Below the pieces are notes generated by a model. That model did no database searches. It was not told the DNA's origin and worked only from the letters and a program-made list of their open reading frames with translations. From assembly GCA_002402585.1 (NCBI GenBank), contig DHGC01000054.1, positions 1 through 64,000 of the forward strand: a DNA stretch of 64,000 nt, written 5' to 3'. The position numbers and the translations under genes are program-made. The DNA is from Erysipelotrichaceae bacterium UBA4808 (GTDB taxonomy: Bacteria; Bacillota_I; Bacilli_A; Erysipelotrichales; Erysipelotrichaceae). Below are positions 18,290 through 27,572 of the stretch, piece by piece (position 1 is the stretch's first letter; every line of letters starts with the position of its first letter).

Positions 18290-18610
18290 TTAACGCGTAC
18301 CTAAGAAAGAAACCTTCTCTGCAATCACTTCACAATGATAGATACGTACATTATCCTTCCCCTCATAATTATTAGACTGAACACGACCCTTGACACCCAG
18401 CAAAGCACCCTCAGTACACTGCTCAATCGTCGATTCCGCAAGATTACGCCACAACATGCACTGAACCTGATCGGTTTCAAACTCCCCTTGCGTATTCTTG
18501 AAATTGCGCTCGATTTCCAAAATCAACTCCGCATACTTGATACCATTACTTGTTTCTTTTAAGCTTGGAACACCGACTGCTTTACCTACCAATACAACTT
18601 GATTCAACAT
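18290..18610 (-). CDS. ssb: Short single-stranded DNA-binding protein
   Basis: Single OB-fold SSB of 106 residues from ATG 18610, which has AAGGAGGAATTT before it. The N-terminus MLNQVVLVGKAV and the QVQCMLWRNLAES strand are typical. It lacks the Gly/Gln-rich linker and acidic DDDxPF tip of the main bacterial SSB, so it is probably an accessory paralogue (compare SsbB of Bacillus), possibly used in recombination or DNA uptake. It stands alone, with its own terminator. Confidence 0.88.
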   Translation of the reverse strand: MLNQVVLVGKAVGVPSLKETSNGIKYAELILEIERNFKNTQGEFETDQVQCMLWRNLAESTIEQCTEGALLGVKGRVQSNNYEGKDNVRIYHCEVIAEKVSFLGTR

Positions 18611-18719
18611 AAATTCCTCCTTGTAAAAAGAGTATGTCACAATTGAACATAAGTATCGAATGCTTAAAAAGGCTTATTAAGAAAGTTTACGACCAGTTTA
18701 GATATGCTAAGCGTGTCGA

Positions 18720-20003
18720 TTAATCAAGTTTAGCAAGACCTGTCATTTTTACCAATGCCGTAGGCATTTTCAATATGTTTTCTCCGAGATGCAGAATGTC
18801 TTCAAATTGAATCGATTTAAGAATTGCAATTGAATCCATCATCTCCACCTTATTGAAGTGTGATCGCAACAACGTGATGGCATAATCATCTTGGTCATCA
18901 AAGCTACGCAACATTTGTGCATAGTATCGACGTTTCAACAAATCGAAAGCTTGCTTAAAGCGATTGAGATCTGTTTTCAAATTAGTTTGAACCAAATCAA
19001 TGAAATCATGCTCATCATCATTCTCCCCATAGAACATCACAAAGCCATATTCACGATTGACTTCGACTTCATAGCCAAAATACTCCGCAATACGATTGCT
19101 TTCCATCCATGTTTCATAAGCAGGATTCGTGGGTGAGAAGATCAATTCAAGGAAGAGTCGATACTGCCATTCTTTTTCAATATTCTGCTTTGGATCTTCT
19201 GAATAATCATTCAACTTGTATGAATAAGTTAGTTTTGATGCTTGAATATCCATCTCAAATTGATGGAAAGGACGAACCACTTCGTTTGGTTCGACTTCGA
19301 GCACACGTTTGATTTCATGTTTCGGTTCAAACGTTTTTTGATTCTGATTATCTTCGACCCACTGATAAATCAAATCCGGTGCAAGTGGCGTCACACATAC
19401 AAGTGTTGCATTCGCAGGATGATAATTCAAGCGATAGGCATCCATTAAATCTTCTTTACGTGTTGCATTAACCGACTCTTCTGTTCCTCCAATATCCAAA
19501 CGTATTGGATGATTGGCATATAATGAATGATAGGTTTCTGCCATTAAGCGTTGTTCAGGCATTTGTTTATACATTCGCAATTCTTGCGTGATGATGCCTT
19601 TTTCTTTTTCTACGGAAGCTTCCGTGATGCATAGATTTTGAACAAAATCCAATAATAGATTTAATGGTTTTTGAAGTGCCTTCTTACTGGAATTGAAATA
19701 GTAGACAGTCTCATTGTATGAAGTAAATGCATTGACATTGCTCGATAGATGACTAAAGCTTTGCATGATGTCGATGCCTCCGGGATTCTCAAAGAGTTTG
19801 TGTTCTAAGAAATGTGCGACACCGGATGGGAATTGTTTGATTTCGTTATCCGCCTTTTGGACCAAATCAAAAGATCCAAACGGAAAGCCAAGATAAAATA
19901 CGGAGGATTGATAATCAATCTTTTGTATCACATAAATCTTCAACCCATTCTCAAGTTCGAACACATCATAATGTTCGTTGATATCATCAAATATTTTACG
20001 CAT
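18720..20003 (-). CDS. M16 zinc peptidase, YmfH-like
   Basis: Pitrilysin-family (M16) peptidase, 427 residues. Zinc site HFLEH is present in SGVAHFLEHKLFE near residues 65-69, with the third ligand region EKGIITQELRMY about 75 residues later. The best start is ATG 20003, preceded by AGAGGT and overlapping the stop of the partner gene (TGATG). No signal peptide, so it is cytoplasmic. It pairs with the zinc-site-less homologue encoded immediately upstream, as YmfH/YmfF do in Bacillus, and the two probably form a heterodimer. Substrate unknown. Confidence 0.93.
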   Translation of the reverse strand: MRKIFDDINEHYDVFELENGLKIYVIQKIDYQSSVFYLGFPFGSFDLVQKADNEIKQFPSGVAHFLEHKLFENPGGIDIMQSFSHLSSNVNAFTSYNETVYYFNSSKKALQKPLNLLLDFVQNLCITEASVEKEKGIITQELRMYKQMPEQRLMAETYHSLYANHPIRLDIGGTEESVNATRKEDLMDAYRLNYHPANATLVCVTPLAPDLIYQWVEDNQNQKTFEPKHEIKRVLEVEPNEVVRPFHQFEMDIQASKLTYSYKLNDYSEDPKQNIEKEWQYRLFLELIFSPTNPAYETWMESNRIAEYFGYEVEVNREYGFVMFYGENDDEHDFIDLVQTNLKTDLNRFKQAFDLLKRRYYAQMLRSFDDQDDYAITLLRSHFNKVEMMDSIAILKSIQFEDILHLGENILKMPTALVKMTGLAKLD

Positions 20004-21229
20004 CAATTCTTACCTCTGATTGTATATTGACCGATTAATTCGATCTTCTGTGCGATCGCTTCGATATCATTTTTACTGACATTTCGGATTGCTTTAATGG
20101 TTGCCTTCAAATTCAAATCATGTTGGGTATAACCTCTTTGGTACATGAAGTTCAAGTATGCATACGGTTCATCAATCATGGACTCAAGTCCATTGATAAA
20201 CATCTTTTGAGCTGTTTTTAACAAAGCTTGGCTAAATTTGCCTTTGGCCAGTTTGATTCTTTGTAACTCAATCAACATCTCTACTTCATCCAAATCCTTA
20301 TGATTGATCCCGGTTTGAATCGCCATCACACCATCAAAATTGAAGGAGCTCGCACTGATTGAGTAACACAAACTACGCTTCTCGCGGATTTCCTGAAATA
20401 ATAAGGAGTTTGGTAACTGACCCAACATGATCACATATAAACGCATGGCCAAATAATCTGGATCGTTGTACGCCGTATGCGTCGCATACAGTTGCGTGAA
20501 TGTCGTTTGACTAGTCTCTTTCTGAATCGTTGCCTTAAATGAATGACGTGGCTGGAAAACATAAGCTGACGGCAAGATATCTAGAGTTTGATTGAACGTC
20601 AATTGCTTTTGCAATTTCTTTTGATCCAAGCCTTTGAAATCACCCATGATAAGGATCATCGGCTGAACCTGTTTTAATAGCTCTTGATGATACGCTTTCA
20701 GTGCATCCAACTCAATGGATTCAATCACGTCGATGTTTCCTTGACTGAAAACGGCAAGTGGCGTATCTTTACCAACGCCTTCACACACGCGAATGATGCC
20801 TAAATGGCTTGGCTTATCCTGGATACGCTTCAAACTAGCTATCAAATTCTTCTTTGCTTCACATAAACTGGCTTCATTTATCAAAGGGCGACGAACACAA
20901 TCCATTAAGAATCGAGCAGCCTCTTGGATGTGTGGCTGATCGGTGTAACGTTCATTCAAAGTACGGATACGAATTTCGATGACATGAGCCGCTCCGAATG
21001 TCGTTGTCTTACTGCTGAGACTCAATCCGAAAAGTGCATCCATCTGATTTGACATCAGTTGTTTACTCGGATACATCTCAGATCGATCACTCATCATGTA
21101 AGACAGTATGTTATTCATACTCACATTGGGCTCAACATTTTCTACCGCAAAGCGTATCGAAATGATCATATCTTTGAATTTATCCGTATTGATCCAATTA
21201 AACGGTAAATCTTGCTTAATTTTAAACAT
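20003..21229 (-). CDS. Inactive M16 peptidase homologue, YmfF-like
   Basis: 408-residue M16-fold protein without the HxxEH zinc motif; the corresponding region reads NNILSYMMSDRSEMYPS. Fold markers of the family remain, such as FQEIREKRSLCYSISAS, the R/Y-containing segment of the C-terminal half. The SD AGAGGAG precedes the ATG. It is the first gene of the pair with the active peptidase and is most likely its non-catalytic subunit. Divergent from pncB. Confidence 0.9.
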   Translation of the reverse strand: MFKIKQDLPFNWINTDKFKDMIISIRFAVENVEPNVSMNNILSYMMSDRSEMYPSKQLMSNQMDALFGLSLSSKTTTFGAAHVIEIRIRTLNERYTDQPHIQEAARFLMDCVRRPLINEASLCEAKKNLIASLKRIQDKPSHLGIIRVCEGVGKDTPLAVFSQGNIDVIESIELDALKAYHQELLKQVQPMILIMGDFKGLDQKKLQKQLTFNQTLDILPSAYVFQPRHSFKATIQKETSQTTFTQLYATHTAYNDPDYLAMRLYVIMLGQLPNSLLFQEIREKRSLCYSISASSFNFDGVMAIQTGINHKDLDEVEMLIELQRIKLAKGKFSQALLKTAQKMFINGLESMIDEPYAYLNFMYQRGYTQHDLNLKATIKAIRNVSKNDIEAIAQKIELIGQYTIRGKN

Positions 21230-21252
21230 TGAAAACTCCTCTTCTTCTATCG

Positions 21253-21261
21253 TGATATAAT
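21253..21261 (+). promoter_or_regulatory. pncB extended -10
   Basis: TGATATAAT is a perfect extended -10 element about 48 bases before the pncB ATG. No good -35 is visible. Confidence 0.5.
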
Positions 21262-21308
21262 GACTTCATATGCATCATCATACCACAGAATAGGAAAACG
21301 CACTTAAT

Positions 21309-22751
21309 ATGGACTCTTTCAAACACTCTGCTTTACTTACCGATCTTTATGAATTCACAATGGCATATACCTACTTCAAACAAAATAGACATGAGGACAT
21401 TGCATATTTTGATATGTTTGTACGTACGATTCCAAATCAAGGTGGTTACATCCTATTTAATGGTCTCAATCAATTGATTGATCAGATTAATAACTACACA
21501 ATCACAGATGAGGATTGTGCCTATTTAAGATCCACAGGCTTCTTTGACGAAGAATTTCTAACATACTTAAGTAATCTTAAATTATGCTTAGACATTTGGG
21601 CGATCGAAGAAGGTACACCTGTATTTGCAAATGAGCCCTTGGTTACGGTACGTGGACCATTGCTACAGACGCAATTGATTGAAACACTCTTATTACTTAG
21701 TATCAACTATGCGACTTTGGTCACAACCAAAGCGCGGCGCATCGTTGAAGCTGCAAAACACCGTTCAGTTTTAGAGTTCGGTGTCCGTCGTGCTCAAGGC
21801 ATTGATGCATCGGTTGAAGGTGCACGCGCAGCTTACATTGCGGGTGCGATTGGAACTTCGAATACCTTAGCTGGGCAGATCCATGGCATCCCTGTCTCTG
21901 GAACGATGGCCCATAGTTTTGTTCAAATGCACGAGAGTGAATATGAAGCTTTTTTGGAATATGTTAAGGTTCAACCAAATAATTCAGTATTGCTTGTGGA
22001 TACCTATGACACTTTACATAGCGGTATCCCCAATGCGATCAAAGTAGCAAAAGATTATTTGATTCCGAACGGTTATCGCTTAAAAGGTATTCGCCTCGAT
22101 AGTGGTGATTTGGCATATTTATCCAAAAAAGCACGCATCGCATTGGATGAGGCTGGATTACAGGATTGCAAGATCATTGCATCCAACTCATTAAGCGAAG
22201 ACATCATTGATGATCTTCTCGTTCAAGATGCTCAAATCGATGTATTTGGCGTTGGAGAAAACTTGATTACTTCAAGCTCACACCCCGTATTGGGTGGTGT
22301 ATACAAAGTTGTGGCGTATGAAAAGGATGAACAAATCATCCCCACCATCAAACTCAGTGAAAATATTGAAAAAATCACAAATCCTGGGTTTAAGAAGTTG
22401 ATTCGTTTCTACGACAATGAATCCAATAAAGCCATTGGTGATTTGATTTGTTTAGCGGATGAAGTCATCCCACTTGACACTTACACACTTTTCGATCCGA
22501 TCGCGCCTTGGAAAAAGAAAGAAATTTCGAATTACCATTATAAACAACTGCAAAGACCCATATTTGTAAATGGTAGTTGTGTCTATAGAGTAAAATCGAC
22601 AGAAGAAACACGAAATTTCTGTACTGAACAGATGAATACCATATGGGATGAAGTTAAACGTTTGCGCTTTCCTCATAAATATTATGTCGACTTATCTGAA
22701 AACCTCTACAACTTGAAGAATGATCTCATTCAAAAAAATAAGAAGGCATAA
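21309..22751 (+). CDS. pncB: Nicotinate phosphoribosyltransferase
   Basis: Enters nicotinate into the Preiss-Handler NAD pathway by joining it to PRPP with ATP. 480 residues, typical of the longer Bacillota form. Family marks: LLTDLYEFTMAYTYF at the N-terminus, EFGVRRAQG, SGTMAHSFVQMHE with the phosphorylated-His region, and GIRLDSGDLAYLSKKAR phosphate-binding loop. Only gene on plus between 2 and 39 kb. Together with nadD at 47 kb it supplies NaMN adenylylation and salvage. Its stop codon is the loop of a terminator hairpin. Confidence 0.97.
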   Translation: MDSFKHSALLTDLYEFTMAYTYFKQNRHEDIAYFDMFVRTIPNQGGYILFNGLNQLIDQINNYTITDEDCAYLRSTGFFDEEFLTYLSNLKLCLDIWAIEEGTPVFANEPLVTVRGPLLQTQLIETLLLLSINYATLVTTKARRIVEAAKHRSVLEFGVRRAQGIDASVEGARAAYIAGAIGTSNTLAGQIHGIPVSGTMAHSFVQMHESEYEAFLEYVKVQPNNSVLLVDTYDTLHSGIPNAIKVAKDYLIPNGYRLKGIRLDSGDLAYLSKKARIALDEAGLQDCKIIASNSLSEDIIDDLLVQDAQIDVFGVGENLITSSSHPVLGGVYKVVAYEKDEQIIPTIKLSENIEKITNPGFKKLIRFYDNESNKAIGDLICLADEVIPLDTYTLFDPIAPWKKKEISNYHYKQLQRPIFVNGSCVYRVKSTEETRNFCTEQMNTIWDEVKRLRFPHKYYVDLSENLYNLKNDLIQKNKKA

Positions 22752-22768
22752 TGCCTTCTTATCTTTTT
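22731..22768. terminator. Bidirectional terminator with stop codons in the hairpin
   Basis: Perfect 11-bp stem ATAAGAAGGCA/TGCCTTCTTAT whose 3-base loop TAA is the pncB stop codon (22749-22751). The stop of the convergent permease gene (22759-22761) lies in the other arm. A-run on the left and T-run on the right serve both strands. Confidence 0.9.
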
Positions 22769-23715
22769 CCTGGATCGTAGGGTTCGCCCGCTGCCTTTGG
22801 CGCAGCTGATTCTTTAGATGTGAATGTCAAGACGATCAGTGTCGCAACATAAGGAACGATTTGATAGAAATACTTAGGTATGCCTAGACTCATAAAGAAA
22901 TTTAAACCACTTGAATTCGAAATCGTTTGCATCAAACCGAAGAAAGCAGCTGCAAGAACGATTTTCGATGGACGCCATTGACCAAAGATCAACACTGCCA
23001 AGGCTAAGAAACCATATCCGGATACGACACCCGTGTACTCAACCGTACTGGGCACAATCAGAATCAAACCACCCATTCCAGCTAAGGCACCGGAAATCAA
23101 GACTCCGATATAGCGCATGCGATTGACATTGATGCCCACCGAATCAGCTGCTTGAGGATGTTCTCCACATGCACGTAGACGTAAACCAAAACGTGTTTTA
23201 AAGAGAACATAAGATGAAATAAACAAGATACCAAAGCCAATAAAGGTTGTGATATACGTGTTCGTGAATAGAATTGGACCTAAGAACGGAATGTCTGACA
23301 GAAATGGAATCGAAGGAATTCGATAGATGTTATTGAACTTGACCCCTTCTACGCCATTGGGTGTCACGATTCGAGCAACAAAGACATGGAAGGATGTCGC
23401 AAACAGATTCAAAGCGGTACCACTGATGACTTGATTCGCTTTTAGATTAACCGATGCGTATGCATGAAGTAATGAGAAGATGGCTCCACTTATCAAAGCA
23501 ACAATCAACGCCGCAATCAACATTATTTGTGGTGGAAACAAATTTGGAAAGAAATACATGAAGAAGATGCCAATCGAAGCTCCAAAAACCATGATTCCTT
23601 CTAAAGCAATATTTACAATCCCACTTCGTTCAGAGAACATGCCACCCAAAGCCACAACTGTAAGTGGAATCATATATGGAATCATATTTTTAAGTAAAAA
23701 TAATAGCGTATCCAT
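22759..23715 (-). CDS. nupQ: Nucleoside ABC transporter permease NupQ-like
   Basis: Second permease of a BmpA-type nucleoside importer, 318 residues, about eight to ten membrane segments, BPD_transp_2 family. Recognisable segments: GGMFSERSGIVNIALEGIMVFGA at the N-terminus and RLRACGEHPQAADSVGINV in the cytoplasmic coupling region. Its ATG overlaps the stop of the partner permease by one base. Substrate (purine nucleosides) is inferred from the family; no sugar-specific marks seen. Confidence 0.92.
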   Translation of the reverse strand: MDTLLFLLKNMIPYMIPLTVVALGGMFSERSGIVNIALEGIMVFGASIGIFFMYFFPNLFPPQIMLIAALIVALISGAIFSLLHAYASVNLKANQVISGTALNLFATSFHVFVARIVTPNGVEGVKFNNIYRIPSIPFLSDIPFLGPILFTNTYITTFIGFGILFISSYVLFKTRFGLRLRACGEHPQAADSVGINVNRMRYIGVLISGALAGMGGLILIVPSTVEYTGVVSGYGFLALAVLIFGQWRPSKIVLAAAFFGLMQTISNSSGLNFFMSLGIPKYFYQIVPYVATLIVLTFTSKESAAPKAAGEPYDPGKR

Positions 23716-24803
23716 TATTTGACCTCCTTCTTGCTGAACAACTTGTGAATTTTGTCTCTGAACAGAAGTGAAAACGCACTGGCATAAATGATTGTGGACG
23801 TCATGATGCGAATAACCTCATCATTGAATCCAGCTCTTGATAAAGATGAACCCGCATTGCGCAACATACTGATGAAAAAGCTCGAGAAGATGATGCCAAG
23901 TGGATTACTTAAACCCAAAAGCGCAACTGAAATTCCATCAAAGCCTTCTCTTTGAAGGACCAAGGATTGATCGAAAACCTTCGTGATGCTTGAGACATAG
24001 ACAAGTGCACCACCAAGACCAGACAAAGCACCCGCGATGGTCATCGATAAGATAATGCCCTTTTTGTCATTGATGCCAGCATAACGTGCAGCTTCACGAT
24101 TGAAGCCGCAAGCTTTGAGCTCATAACCAAAACTCGTCTTTTCTAGAACAATATAGATGACAATCGCAACCGCAATCGCAATGAAGATTCCAAAATCCAC
24201 GGTGTTAACACCAAACAGCTTATCCAAACCAAAGGTAGGAATACGGCTTAGCGGTACTTGAGAACGTGATGGATTAAAGCGATCTTTGATTGTAAAGACC
24301 AAATTACTAACTGTGATCATACCGATATAATTCAACATAATTGATGATATTACTTCATTCACATTTCGATAAGCCTTGAGAACGCCACTGATCATTCCCC
24401 AGAAACCACCGACGACAACCGCTCCTAAAAGTGCAACGATCCAAAGCAATTCCAGAGGAATAAAAGTCCAACGAATGGCAATATAAGCAGCCGCAAATCC
24501 GCCCATGACGAATTGTCCAGCAGCACCAATATTGAATAAACCCGTTTTAAACGCAAAACCAACCGATAAACCTGTTAATAAAACCGGTGTCGTATAGCGA
24601 AGTATGATGCCAAAGCCTTTGATGCCGTTGTAACGCATTCCACCCGTAATGATGGTGATAAAGCCTTCAATAGGATTCGTAGCTTGCGTCTTGATGCTTG
24701 CTGCAAACAGTAGAATCAAGAACCCAAAAATGAAACCAATTAGGATTGCGGTCAAAGAGGCAAGAATTTTTTGGACATTTTCATTTAAGATGAACTTTTT
24801 CAT
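23715..24803 (-). CDS. nupP: Nucleoside ABC transporter permease NupP-like
   Basis: First permease of the importer, 362 residues with a short cytoplasmic N-terminus and about nine membrane segments. The coupling helix region reads ELKACGFNREAARYAGIN, close to the corresponding part of the partner permease, showing they are paralogues. It overlaps the ATPase stop by 4 bases and the partner permease by one base. Confidence 0.92.
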   Translation of the reverse strand: MKKFILNENVQKILASLTAILIGFIFGFLILLFAASIKTQATNPIEGFITIITGGMRYNGIKGFGIILRYTTPVLLTGLSVGFAFKTGLFNIGAAGQFVMGGFAAAYIAIRWTFIPLELLWIVALLGAVVVGGFWGMISGVLKAYRNVNEVISSIMLNYIGMITVSNLVFTIKDRFNPSRSQVPLSRIPTFGLDKLFGVNTVDFGIFIAIAVAIVIYIVLEKTSFGYELKACGFNREAARYAGINDKKGIILSMTIAGALSGLGGALVYVSSITKVFDQSLVLQREGFDGISVALLGLSNPLGIIFSSFFISMLRNAGSSLSRAGFNDEVIRIMTSTIIYASAFSLLFRDKIHKLFSKKEVK

Positions 24804-26326
24804 TCAAGTACCTCACGTTTGGAACCAGACATATATAAACCCAATTCCTGTTGAGACACAACAGCTGGATCTGCTTGTCCGACCAATTCACCTTCATAGA
24901 TCACAAGGATGCGATCACTTACACTCATGACTTCAGAGAGTTCAAGCGAAACCAAAAGAATCGCCTTACCTTTATCACGATGTTCAATCAATATTCTGTG
25001 AATGTATTCAATCGCCCCAACATCTAAACCACGCGTTGGTTGAACTGCGATCAACACATCTGGATGTGTTTCAAGCTCACGTGCAACAATCGCTTTTTGT
25101 TGATTACCACCCGACATGCTTCGTGCGATTGAATGAGCTCCACCCCCGCTTCGAATATCGTAACGCTCAATCAATTCATCCGCATTGTCATAGATCTTTT
25201 TAAACTTCAAAAAACCCTTTGTTTGGAACTTATTTGTGTGATAATCTTGTAAAATTAAATTTTCAGCCAAATTGTAATCCAAAACCAAGCCATGTTTATG
25301 ACGATCTTCGGGAATGTGTGCCATTCCCTTCACATTACGGTGACGGATTGAACTATTGGTGATGTCTTCACCTTTATAGATAATCTGCCCACTGGATACT
25401 TTCTCAAGTCCAGTCAAAGCATAAACCAAATCTGTTTGACCATTTCCTTCAATACCTGCAATGCACAGTATTTCACCACGATGCAGCTTAAAGCTTACAT
25501 CGTTGACTTTGTTCTTACCATGCGTTTTCGATTTGACCACAAGATTCTTAACTTCTAAAACAACCTCTTTGGGTTGTGCAGGTGTTTTTTCAACTTCCAA
25601 CAATACTTTACGGCCTACCATTAATTCCGAAAGCGTTTCCTTACTGCTCACATCCACATCAACGGTATCAATATATTTACCCTTACGTAAAATCGTGACG
25701 CGATCTGCCACAGCTTTGATTTCATTCAATTTATGCGTAATAAAAATAATGGTCTTCCCTTCCGCAACCAAGTCTTTCATAATTTTCATCAGCTCATCGA
25801 TTTCTTGTGGTGTTAATACAGCTGTGGGTTCATCGAAGATTAAAAGATCATTTTCACGATATAGCATCTTCAAGATTTCAACACGTTGTTGCATACCAAC
25901 ACTTATATCAGAAATCAAAGCGTCTGGCTCAATAAAAAGACTATACTTTTGTGATAGCTCAATAACTCTCTGACGAGCTTCATCCATAAGTAAACGGCCA
26001 TATTTAACGCTCTCGACACCGAGAATGACATTCTCTAAAACAGTAAAATTATGTACTAATTTAAAATGTTGATGAACCATGCCGATTCCATAACGATTGG
26101 CATCATTCGGACTCTTAATCGAAACTTCTTCACCATTGATGATGATCTTTCCTTTTTCAGGTTTATACAAACCAAATAACACACTCATCAATGTCGATTT
26201 CCCCGCACCGTTTTCCCCTAACAACGCATGGATCTCACCTTTTTTGACTTTCAAATCAATATCGTCATTGGCGATGATACCAGGAAAAATTTTAGTAATG
26301 CCTTGCATCTCAATTACATATTCCAT
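24800..26326 (-). CDS. nupO: Nucleoside ABC transporter ATPase NupO-like
   Basis: Double-domain ABC ATPase of 508 residues energising the importer. First domain: Walker A GENGAGKS at 38-45, signature ISVGMQQR, Walker B LLIFDEPTAVL. Second domain: altered Walker A GIEGNGQTD, signature MSGGNQQK, and VQPTRGLDVGAI in place of the usual Walker B, the normal divergence in sugar/nucleoside type ATPases. SD AAGGAG upstream. A strong terminator and a possible -10 TATAAT (26347-26352) lie between it and the binding-protein gene. Confidence 0.93.
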   Translation of the reverse strand: MEYVIEMQGITKIFPGIIANDDIDLKVKKGEIHALLGENGAGKSTLMSVLFGLYKPEKGKIIINGEEVSIKSPNDANRYGIGMVHQHFKLVHNFTVLENVILGVESVKYGRLLMDEARQRVIELSQKYSLFIEPDALISDISVGMQQRVEILKMLYRENDLLIFDEPTAVLTPQEIDELMKIMKDLVAEGKTIIFITHKLNEIKAVADRVTILRKGKYIDTVDVDVSSKETLSELMVGRKVLLEVEKTPAQPKEVVLEVKNLVVKSKTHGKNKVNDVSFKLHRGEILCIAGIEGNGQTDLVYALTGLEKVSSGQIIYKGEDITNSSIRHRNVKGMAHIPEDRHKHGLVLDYNLAENLILQDYHTNKFQTKGFLKFKKIYDNADELIERYDIRSGGGAHSIARSMSGGNQQKAIVARELETHPDVLIAVQPTRGLDVGAIEYIHRILIEHRDKGKAILLVSLELSEVMSVSDRILVIYEGELVGQADPAVVSQQELGLYMSGSKREVLE

Positions 26327-26374
26327 TTCATTACTCCTTCAGGGAAATTATACATTAATCGTCTCTGAAGTGAC

Positions 26375-26402
26375 AGAAAAAAAGGTGGATTGCTCCACCT
26401 TT
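26375..26402 (-). terminator. Terminator after the binding-protein gene
   Basis: AAAGGTGGA, loop GCAA, TCCACCTTT and seven U on the minus strand, six bases after the bmpA-like gene. It probably limits read-through into the ATPase and permease genes so that the lipoprotein is made in excess. Confidence 0.88.
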
Positions 26403-26407
26403 ACTGT

Positions 26408-27493
26408 TTATTCAGCTCCGATTAAGGTAACTGTAGTTTTCGTAACTGCTAAGTCGTTGACGGATGCAGCATCCTTAACAACAACAACTTCACCGCTGAC
26501 CAACTTAGCGAAGATCGCATCGTAATCAGCTTGTGTGAATGTCGAGAAACGAGAGAAATCAGCAGGTAAACCAACACCACCTACCGTAACATCTAAAGTG
26601 TCGATTACGCCACCTTTGAAGTTGCCAGCATAGAGGTCAGTCAAAGCCAATTCTACAGAAGAGGTCAAGCCCTTCATAGCAGAAGTGATAACGGAGTCAG
26701 AAAGATTGGATTGATCAACGTCAACGCCGATAACTTTCTTGTCAGCTTCTTCAGCAGCTGCCATGACGGACAAACCAGCTCCACCAGCAGCAACGAAGAT
26801 CACTTCAACACCTTCAGAATACCAACCAGAAGCCTTGACTTGGTGGTTGTTATCTGGTGCAAAACTGTTCAAGTATTCATATTTGATTGTAACATCAACG
26901 CCCAATTCAACAGCTGCCATTTCAGCGCCTTGAACGAAACCATGGCCGAAACGAACAACAGCTGGAACAGCCATACCACCCATGAACCCTAAGTTGGTCA
27001 AGCCATCTTTAACAGCAGCATAACCAGCCAAGAAACCGGATTGTTCTTCAGCATAATAAATCGAGTAAACATTGCTCTCAATTTTGAAAGCAGAATAATC
27101 ATCTGTATGTGGATCTGCATCCAACAAGATGAAATTAACTTCAGGATACATTGTTTGAGCTTCATAAATCGCACCAGCAAACATGAAACCAGGTGTTACA
27201 ACAACCTTAGCTCCACCATCGATTGCCAATGTGATCGCTTCAATATAGTCAGCAGTAGATGCAGCAGCTGGTTGGTAATATTGGTATGTCAAGCCGTTCG
27301 CTTCAGCATATGCAACAACACCTTCCCAAGCACCTTGGTTAAAGGACTTGTCATCGATCGTACCGATATCGGTAACCAAACCAATTTCGTAACCTTTTTC
27401 TTCTTCTACCACTGCTGGTTCATCGCTGCTACAAGCAGTCAAAGTACCGAGTGTTAGAAGAACGAGTGTAAACAGAATAAATAACTTCTTCAT
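26408..27493 (-). CDS. BMP-family nucleoside-binding lipoprotein
   Basis: Extracytoplasmic receptor of the BmpA/PnrA/Med family, 361 residues. The signal peptide ends in lipobox LTAC with Cys21 lipidated. Family segments: GLVTDIGTIDDKSFNQGAWEGV near 37-58, FILLDADPH, GFMGGMAVPAVVRFGHGF, and the VDVDQSNL nucleoside-pocket region. SD GGAGG precedes the ATG. First gene of the importer operon; promoter proposed at 27528-27556. Purine nucleosides are the likely ligands by family. Confidence 0.95.
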   Translation of the reverse strand: MKKLFILFTLVLLTLGTLTACSSDEPAVVEEEKGYEIGLVTDIGTIDDKSFNQGAWEGVVAYAEANGLTYQYYQPAAASTADYIEAITLAIDGGAKVVVTPGFMFAGAIYEAQTMYPEVNFILLDADPHTDDYSAFKIESNVYSIYYAEEQSGFLAGYAAVKDGLTNLGFMGGMAVPAVVRFGHGFVQGAEMAAVELGVDVTIKYEYLNSFAPDNNHQVKASGWYSEGVEVIFVAAGGAGLSVMAAAEEADKKVIGVDVDQSNLSDSVITSAMKGLTSSVELALTDLYAGNFKGGVIDTLDVTVGGVGLPADFSRFSTFTQADYDAIFAKLVSGEVVVVKDAASVNDLAVTKTTVTLIGAE

Positions 27494-27527
27494 CTATGTT
27501 CCTCCATTGTAGTAAAACTACAGTTTA

Positions 27528-27556
27528 AGTTTATGCAAATTGACCCTATAAGTCAA
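27528..27556 (-). promoter_or_regulatory. Promoter of the nucleoside importer
   Basis: Minus strand TTGACT (27551-27556), 17-bp spacer, TAAACT (27528-27533), 35 bases before the lipoprotein ATG. A small AAATAG/CTATTT hairpin just upstream follows the ftsK stop. Confidence 0.55.
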
Positions 27557-27572
27557 ATAGAACCGCTATTTC

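Noticed and set aside
25461..25973. A 170-codon plus-strand open frame inside the nucleoside importer ATPase gene
   Set aside because: Antisense of a well-supported ABC ATPase; composition is the mirror of that gene and it lacks an SD.
27041..27457. A 138-codon plus-strand open frame in the bmpA-like gene
   Set aside because: Antisense shadow of a clear lipoprotein gene with signal peptide and family motifs.
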